Shown piece by piece: positions 13,605-18,551 of a stretch of 18,551 bases of DNA. The stretch is from Cytophagales bacterium (GTDB lineage: Bacteria; Bacteroidota; Bacteroidia; Cytophagales; Cyclobacteriaceae): positions 1 to 18,551 of the forward strand of contig DPSB01000117.1 in the NCBI GenBank assembly GCA_003537495.1. The letters are read 5' to 3'. Position numbers and translations under genes: made by a program. Position 1 is the stretch's first letter; each line of letters starts with the position of its first letter. Below the pieces are notes generated by a model that saw nothing but the letters and a program-made list of their open reading frames with translations, did not search any database and was not told the origin of the DNA.

Positions 13605-14492
13605 ATGCCTTTTTCATTCTTTAAAAAGAAGCCCGATACGTTCGATTATGAAGAATCGCGGATTTGCCGGTGTTGCAACAACATGTTTAAAGGCCGGTAC
13701 TGTAATGTTTGTGGTGAGAAGGTGATTGAACCCAACGAGCGAACATTCCTTACGTTTCTCGATAATCTGTTGAATGCTTTCACCTTTCTGGATGGAAAGT
13801 TTATTAAAAGTTTGAAGTTGCTGGTAACCCGACCGGGTCAGCTTTCGCGTAATATTGCTGATGGCCTGCGCGTGCCCTACATGAAAATGGTATCGTTGTT
13901 TTTTGTAGCTAACTTCTTTTATTTCTTGTTTCCGTTTTTCGATTCGTTTAACTCTTCTTTGTACTCGCAAACTACATTAATGGGGCAGCATAGTGTAAAA
14001 GCAAAATCTATTGTTGATGCAGAAATAGCAAAGCGCCAGATTTCATTCGAGGAGTTTGAAGAAAAATACCAGGCACAATCCACTAATCTTTCCAAACTCT
14101 TGTTGGTAACATTGGTATTAGCTATGACCGTTACCTGCATGGTGATTAACTATTCGAAGAAAAATTATTTTTTTGATCACCTCTTGGTTTCACTGGAGTT
14201 TTACAGTTTTCATTTACTGGTAAATATGCTCATGCTGCCAGCTATCATGCTGATTGTAATAAAGTTGGCAAGCTGGATTGGATGGAATTGGTCTGGAATA
14301 TTAACTGACAGAGTTTTTTCGTGGCCTGTGTACGGATTGATTTTATACTTTTTATTCAGAGCACAGCGCATATTTTATAACCAAAAATGGTATTGGGCAA
14401 TTCCGAAAGCAGTGGTTCTGTTTTATCTGATGACTGAAACTGTTCAGTTATATAGAAAGATGTTGTTTTATATTACAGTTTGGACTATCTAA
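13605..14492 (+). CDS. DUF3667 zinc-ribbon membrane protein
   Basis: A 295-residue protein of a Bacteroidota family. The N-terminus has a small zinc ribbon with paired Cys at C21-x-x-C24 and C33-x-x-C36 (YCNVCGEKV). After a linker with TFLDNLLNAFTFLDGKFIKS comes the family's signature RPGQLSRNIADGLRVPYM (about 76-93). Four to five membrane segments follow, about residues 94-112, 164-182, 192-222, 238-252 and 266-282. A charged region (about 130-160) between the first two segments may lie outside the membrane. Function is not known; the ribbon on a membrane protein suggests binding of a protein or nucleic acid partner. It sits between rnhB (8 bases upstream) and an NRDE-family gene (22 bases downstream). 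Confidence 0.85.
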   Translation: MPFSFFKKKPDTFDYEESRICRCCNNMFKGRYCNVCGEKVIEPNERTFLTFLDNLLNAFTFLDGKFIKSLKLLVTRPGQLSRNIADGLRVPYMKMVSLFFVANFFYFLFPFFDSFNSSLYSQTTLMGQHSVKAKSIVDAEIAKRQISFEEFEEKYQAQSTNLSKLLLVTLVLAMTVTCMVINYSKKNYFFDHLLVSLEFYSFHLLVNMLMLPAIMLIVIKLASWIGWNWSGILTDRVFSWPVYGLILYFLFRAQRIFYNQKWYWAIPKAVVLFYLMTETVQLYRKMLFYITVWTI

Positions 14493-14514
14493 GCGCCCGA
14501 AAATAAGATTAATC

Positions 14515-15294
14515 GTGTGCCTGGTATTCATTTCGATAAATAGTCATCCTCAATACAAAGTAATAGTTGCGGCTAACCGCGATGAATTTTACGAACGTAA
14601 AACCGCACCCGCTGCTTTCTGGAAAGATCAACCTGAAATTGTGGGCGGTCGTGATCTGGAAGCTGACGGAACCTGGATGGCCATGAACACAAATGGCAAA
14701 GTTGCATTAGTAACAAACTATCGCGATCCGGCCAACATCAATCCGAAGGCACCATCACGGGGAAAACTTGTTTCAGATTTCTTATCGGGTAACAAATCGC
14801 CAGAGCAATACTTGCACGAATTGGAACCCAATGCCAATTATTATAATGGATTTAATCTGCTGGTTGGGCAGCTGGACGATTGGTGGTATTTATCTAATTA
14901 CAAACCGGGAATTCAAAAACTGGAGCCAGGTAGATACGGGTTGAGTAATCATTTGCTCAACACAGAATGGCCAAAAGTGAAAAGAGGAAAAGAAAAATTC
15001 GCCAAGTTTATTGAGTATGATTTTTTACCAGAGGATCTTTTCAGAATGTTGTATGATGAACAACGGGCCGAAGATCAAACCTTACCCGATACCGGTATAG
15101 GCCTTGACCGGGAACGTGCACTCTCATCTATGTTTATTAAAACAAAAGGCTATGGAACCCGGTGCTCAACTGTTTTATTAATTGATAAAGAAGACCGTGT
15201 GCAGTACTATGAGAGATCGTATGATTTAGAAACTTTCGGGTACAGCACACGGGGTTATCGGTTTAATGTAGCTACTTCACCACAAGCCTCCTGA
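14515..15294 (+). CDS. NRDE / TANGO2-like family protein
   Basis: A 259-residue protein starting at a GTG, chosen because it puts Cys at position 2 (MCLVFISIN), as in the family, where this Cys may serve as an Ntn-hydrolase-type N-terminal nucleophile after Met removal. The name-giving NRDE motif is at residues 21-24 (AANRDEFYERKTAPAAFW). GGRDLEADGTWMAMN and VTNYRDP follow, then SRGKLVSDFL and YGLSNHLLNTEWPKV, and near the end TRCSTVLLID. Members are cytoplasmic and poorly characterised; animal TANGO2 is linked to lipid and heme handling. The last 23 bases overlap the end of the large surface-protein gene on the opposite strand. It is probably the third gene of the rnhB transcript. Confidence 0.88.
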   Translation: MCLVFISINSHPQYKVIVAANRDEFYERKTAPAAFWKDQPEIVGGRDLEADGTWMAMNTNGKVALVTNYRDPANINPKAPSRGKLVSDFLSGNKSPEQYLHELEPNANYYNGFNLLVGQLDDWWYLSNYKPGIQKLEPGRYGLSNHLLNTEWPKVKRGKEKFAKFIEYDFLPEDLFRMLYDEQRAEDQTLPDTGIGLDRERALSSMFIKTKGYGTRCSTVLLIDKEDRVQYYERSYDLETFGYSTRGYRFNVATSPQAS

Positions 15295-18200
15295 TAGAAC
15301 CGTTCGAGCTGCGCACGGTATAAATACCTGGTGCGAGTGATGAGATATCCAGTTTGTTAGCATCTGAAACTTTGATAACCAACACACCCAGGTTATTGTA
15401 AACTGCATAATTACCTTTCTTGTTAATGGTAACATCGGTACCATATGTGGCCGGGTTAGGATAGAGCAGCCATTCCAAATCCAGATTAATGGCAATAATA
15501 TTGGAATAACTGGAAGTGCCATCAAAGTCTGTTTGCTTTAACCGATAGTAATTTATTCCCGCCATCGGACTGTCATCAACAAAATTGTAAGTAGTAGCAC
15601 TTTGTTTAGTGCCTTGACCATTTACATTACCCAGACTTGTAAACTCTACGCCATCAGTGGAATGTTGTACGGTAAAGAAGTCGTTATTTAATTCAGAAGC
15701 AGTGACCCACTTGAGATTTACTTTTTCATTTTCTGCGGTAGCAGTAAAGCTTAACAACTCAACCGGCAATGGATTATCCAAACCTGAAGAACCAAGTGTA
15801 ATTGGACTAAAGCTTGTAATTACACCTGCTGAAATTATAGTACCGTTGGCTGCCGTTCCAGTAGTGCCACCATTACCGTGATTAACCCATGCAGTTCCAT
15901 TCCAGCGCACCACCCGCAGGTTTGCCGGGTTTGTAATGTAAGGGCCAGTGCAATCAGGTGTGTTCCAGCTTAGTGTTACGGTTACATTAGATCCGCCAAC
16001 GGCTGGGTTACGATCAAGCAGCCAGTACTCGCACGAACTTACTGTAACTATACCTGTGGGATAAGTACTGGGACCTCCAAAAGGATGAACTGCTTTAAAA
16101 TATTCTGCTGTAAAGAAATGTGCTGTATTGGTTGGAGCAGAAATACTGATGGGTCTGAATATTCCACCATCTCCTGTGGGAAAACTGAATGCATCATTTC
16201 CTGTTTTCCGGATTGGACCATCTACGTGACTCGCATTGGAACCGCCAGTTGATGTTGCATTGTCTGCAAAATTCAAATAATTGGAGGCTGAAGTAATCAA
16301 CACTCCATTAGTAAACGTGGCATTTGTTGTTACTGAAACATCGGTATTTAGCGCTGCTGAATTTCCGGATTTGCTCATGGTTAACCTCCTGAAGATAGGC
16401 GAAGCGGCACCAGTCTTATTAACATTTTGAGCGGCCCCACCGGCAAACACAATAGTACCATTGTTGGCGCCAAAAGTTATGGCAGCGGCACCATCTACCG
16501 TAACATTGTTATAGAAATTACTGGCCGAGTTATAAGCAGGTTGTAATGTTCCACTTGCCTGATTAAAAGTGGCGGCTCCTATAAACTCATCAACAGCGGC
16601 ATTACCCAAACGGAAAATACCGGTGCCTGAATTGATAAACGTGGATGCGCCTACAAACACATTACCTCCAACGCTGGCATCTGTTGACGCACCGGTTTTT
16701 ATAAATGAATTTACGGCATTAAATGTAGCACCATCTAAAAATAATAAAGGAGCTGAAGCTGTTACGTTACCATTCCAGGTAGCAGAGGGACCCGTGCGTA
16801 ATGTAGCCGAACCGGTTAGTACTAAGTTTTGAGCAGTAGCACCAAACTGAGTAAACCTTTGTAAACGTAGTTCACCTGCGGTAAAGCCTGTGCCGCCTAC
16901 GCTAATTGTTCTGCCGCTTGCAAGTGTTGCCAGACCAGCAGCATTTTCGCAGAAGTAGATACCTGTTCCGTTTGTACTATTAACGATGATATCACCATTG
17001 AATGTATTGCTGCCAATATATGCTGGCCGTATGTACGAGCTACCGGTATTGGTCATGGTTACGGAATTATTGTAAACACTTGCGGTGGTCAACTCCAATA
17101 ACAAATCATTCGATCCACTATTAATTAAACTAGTTACACCGTTAAAAGTATTTCCGCCATTAGTTCTCAGAAATCCGGAACTACTTACCTGAATGGTGGT
17201 TGGTCCCTGGAACATTGTATTTCCGTTTCCGGTATTGCTGGTAGCACCAGTTTTTTCAAGAAAAGCGGCACCGTTAAATACACCACCATTAATTAAAAGT
17301 TGTGGAGCTCTGAAATCAACTGCCCCATCAAACGCAATAGTTGGGCCTAAATACAAAGCTGCTGTTCCTGTCAACAATAGGTTTTGAGCTGTGGCTCCGG
17401 TTTGTGTAAATCTGCGAAGGCGTAATTCACCCAAACTAAAACCAAGACCACCAACAGAGATGGTTCTACCCACTGCAAGTGTAGCTGTTCCACCACCGCT
17501 TTCGCTGAAGTAAATGCCACCACCAAAGGTAGAATTCACAATAATGTTTCCATTGAAAGTTGTTCCGGGAATATTATCCGCCATGCGAATGGTTGAAGAG
17601 CCCGTATTAGTTAAGGTAAGATCAGCATTAAATGTATCAAGCGCATTTAAAGCAAATCTAAACCAACCACTACCTGAGTTCGCAATGGTGGTGGTGCCGT
17701 TAAAGGTATTACCACCGTTGCTATCGTTGTTGTTGGCTCCTGTTTTTTCGAGGTAGGTTGTGCCATTATAGATGGCACCGTCCAATGCAAATTGTGGTGC
17801 CCTGAAATCGAGGTTACCATTGAACGTTGTAGTTGGCCCGATGCGTAGCAATGCAGTTCCGGTTAATAGTAATGTTTGTGCAGCTGTGCCCACTTGTGTA
17901 AACCTGCGGAAGCGCAGTTCGCCACTGCTATACCCTAATCCACCCACCAATAAGCTAGCTCCATTACCTAAGGTAGAACTACCAGTAGCATTGTTAGAGA
18001 AATAAATACCGGCACTTCCCAGTGTCGAGTTAAACGTTATGTTGCTGTTGAACTGCGAGCCGGCAACATTGTGTGCCAGGTAAATAACATTGGAACCAGT
18101 GTTGGTTACAGTTAGTGCGCCATTAAAGATATCGGGTGATGTATTGGCTGTAAGCAAGTGCCCACTTCCTGAGTTTACCAAAGTAGTGGTTCCATTAAAC

Positions 18201-18551
18201 GTATTGTTACCATTACCAGAATCATTATCTGCACCTTTCTTTTCAAGATAAGCTGTTCCGTTATAGGTTGTTCCGTGAAGAAGTACCCGTGGTGCTCTGA
18301 AATCAACATTACCATCAAATGTAGATGCAGGGCCAAGGGTTAAAATAGCAATACCACTTAGATCAAGTGTTTGCGGAGTAGCACCTACTTGCGTAAACCG
18401 GATTAATCTAATATCGCCACTTAATACACCAGAACCCCCCACGCCAATGGTGCGTGTTGCTGCGAGCGTAGAGGTTCCATTTGTATTGTTACCAAAATAA
18501 ATACCACCACCAAAAGTTGAGTTCAATTGAATGTTGCCATTGTATTGATTA
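15272..18551 (-). CDS. Large repetitive T9SS type A surface protein (5' end outside the window)
   Basis: At least 1092 residues; the frame is open to the window edge, and the residue at 18526 is an internal Leu (TTG) inside a repeat, so the true start lies beyond 18551. Four tandem units of 162-185 residues come first, rich in Asn, Gly, Thr and Ser. They share FTQxGATAQ, LLLTGTA, GPTTTFNGN, DFRAP, YNGTTYLEKTGA and TFNGTTTI.NSGSG, in rungs of about 20-25 residues as in right-handed beta-helices. A non-repeated part follows with a Cys pair (SSCEYWLLDRNP, TPDCTGPY), then a fibronectin-like domain with LPVELLSFTA and GINYYRLKQTDFDG. The last ~64 residues (LYPNPA, GNYAVYNNLG, LAPGIYTVR, RRLVVK) are a type A sorting domain for T9SS export. 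It is probably a surface or secreted adhesin-like protein. Confidence 0.88.
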   Translation of the reverse strand, partial: NQYNGNIQLNSTFGGGIYFGNNTNGTSTLAATRTIGVGGSGVLSGDIRLIRFTQVGATPQTLDLSGIAILTLGPASTFDGNVDFRAPRVLLHGTTYNGTAYLEKKGADNDSGNGNNTFNGTTTLVNSGSGHLLTANTSPDIFNGALTVTNTGSNVIYLAHNVAGSQFNSNITFNSTLGSAGIYFSNNATGSSTLGNGASLLVGGLGYSSGELRFRRFTQVGTAAQTLLLTGTALLRIGPTTTFNGNLDFRAPQFALDGAIYNGTTYLEKTGANNNDSNGGNTFNGTTTIANSGSGWFRFALNALDTFNADLTLTNTGSSTIRMADNIPGTTFNGNIIVNSTFGGGIYFSESGGGTATLAVGRTISVGGLGFSLGELRLRRFTQTGATAQNLLLTGTAALYLGPTIAFDGAVDFRAPQLLINGGVFNGAAFLEKTGATSNTGNGNTMFQGPTTIQVSSSGFLRTNGGNTFNGVTSLINSGSNDLLLELTTASVYNNSVTMTNTGSSYIRPAYIGSNTFNGDIIVNSTNGTGIYFCENAAGLATLASGRTISVGGTGFTAGELRLQRFTQFGATAQNLVLTGSATLRTGPSATWNGNVTASAPLLFLDGATFNAVNSFIKTGASTDASVGGNVFVGASTFINSGTGIFRLGNAAVDEFIGAATFNQASGTLQPAYNSASNFYNNVTVDGAAAITFGANNGTIVFAGGAAQNVNKTGAASPIFRRLTMSKSGNSAALNTDVSVTTNATFTNGVLITSASNYLNFADNATSTGGSNASHVDGPIRKTGNDAFSFPTGDGGIFRPISISAPTNTAHFFTAEYFKAVHPFGGPSTYPTGIVTVSSCEYWLLDRNPAVGGSNVTVTLSWNTPDCTGPYITNPANLRVVRWNGTAWVNHGNGGTTGTAANGTIISAGVITSFSPITLGSSGLDNPLPVELLSFTATAENEKVNLKWVTASELNNDFFTVQHSTDGVEFTSLGNVNGQGTKQSATTYNFVDDSPMAGINYYRLKQTDFDGTSSYSNIIAINLDLEWLLYPNPATYGTDVTINKKGNYAVYNNLGVLVIKVSDANKLDISSLAPGIYTVRSSNGSIRRLVVK
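16496..18523 (-). repeat. Four tandem ~165-residue repeat units inside the T9SS surface protein
   Basis: Units, each beginning at Asn-Ser-Thr: 18032-18523 (164 residues), 17537-18031 (165), 16982-17536 (185) and 16496-16981 (162). The end of another unit (NQYNGNIQ) is visible at 18527-18551, so there is at least a fifth upstream. The copies are clearly related in protein but diverged in DNA. Unit 4 is the most degraded, as expected for the copy next to the non-repeated part. Unit 3 has one additional rung of about 20 residues. Confidence 0.8.

Noticed and set aside
15657..18005. Open frames on the plus strand opposite the repeat protein
   Set aside because: They are rich in Pro, Val and Ala, mirror the Gly/Thr/Asn-rich repeats on the other strand, lack starts with context and have no recognisable domain.
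1..18551. CRISPR arrays, tRNA or rRNA genes, insertion sequences, phage genes, attachment sites
   Set aside because: None seen on either strand; the only repeats are the protein-coding units and the short TTGAAT cluster.

Overview
The window looks like the chromosome of a Bacteroidota bacterium, most likely of the Cytophagales type. The evidence is a type B (CHU_C-like) and a type A sorting domain for the type IX secretion system (T9SS), a PorP/SprF family protein, a DUF3667 protein, promoters of the Bacteroidota TAnnTTTG type, and mostly no Shine-Dalgarno sequences. Genes are tightly packed. No stretch above about 200 bases lacks a gene, and I see no tRNA, rRNA, CRISPR array, insertion sequence or phage gene.

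Layout. (1) Bases 1-2097, minus strand: a five-gene operon read from right to left, ArsR-type repressor, AHSA1/SRPBCC protein, DUF1801 protein, DoxX-like membrane protein, exported metal-binding/rhodanese protein. Genes overlap by 4 bases or are separated by short gaps. A perfect inverted repeat sits on the -7 element of the repressor's own promoter. The rhodanese gene carries a premature TGA, and the lost tail can still be read behind it. (2) Bases 2267-4307: two convergent Tat-exported proteins of sugar-enzyme families, a TIM-barrel isomerase-like lipoprotein and a Gfo/Idh/MocA oxidoreductase. (3) Bases 4487-9651, plus strand: a four-gene operon of ECF sigma factor, single-pass membrane protein with a TonB C-terminal domain, T9SS type B cargo with FG-GAP/VCBS-like repeats, and a PorP/SprF barrel fused to an OmpA peptidoglycan-binding domain. 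This is the most system-like part of the window: a plausible regulator, membrane sensor, secreted adhesin and anchor. (4) Bases 9654-12896, minus strand: NUDIX hydrolase, GH109-like glycosidase, ThuA-domain lipoprotein and SemiSWEET sugar transporter, possibly a small glycan-use group. (5) Bases 12997-15294, plus strand: RNase HII, DUF3667 membrane protein and NRDE/TANGO2-like protein. (6) Bases 15272-18551, minus strand: the 3' part of a large T9SS type A surface protein made of about 165-residue beta-helix-like repeats. Its 5' end lies beyond the window.

The strongest points for a second look are the interrupted rhodanese, the ArsR operator on its own promoter, the sigma/TonB/T9SS cargo/SprF-OmpA operon, the membrane-protein-like extension in front of the ThuA lipoprotein, and the extra beta-helix rung in one repeat of the large surface protein. 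All functions are inferred from sequence patterns recognised by eye; no database search was run.
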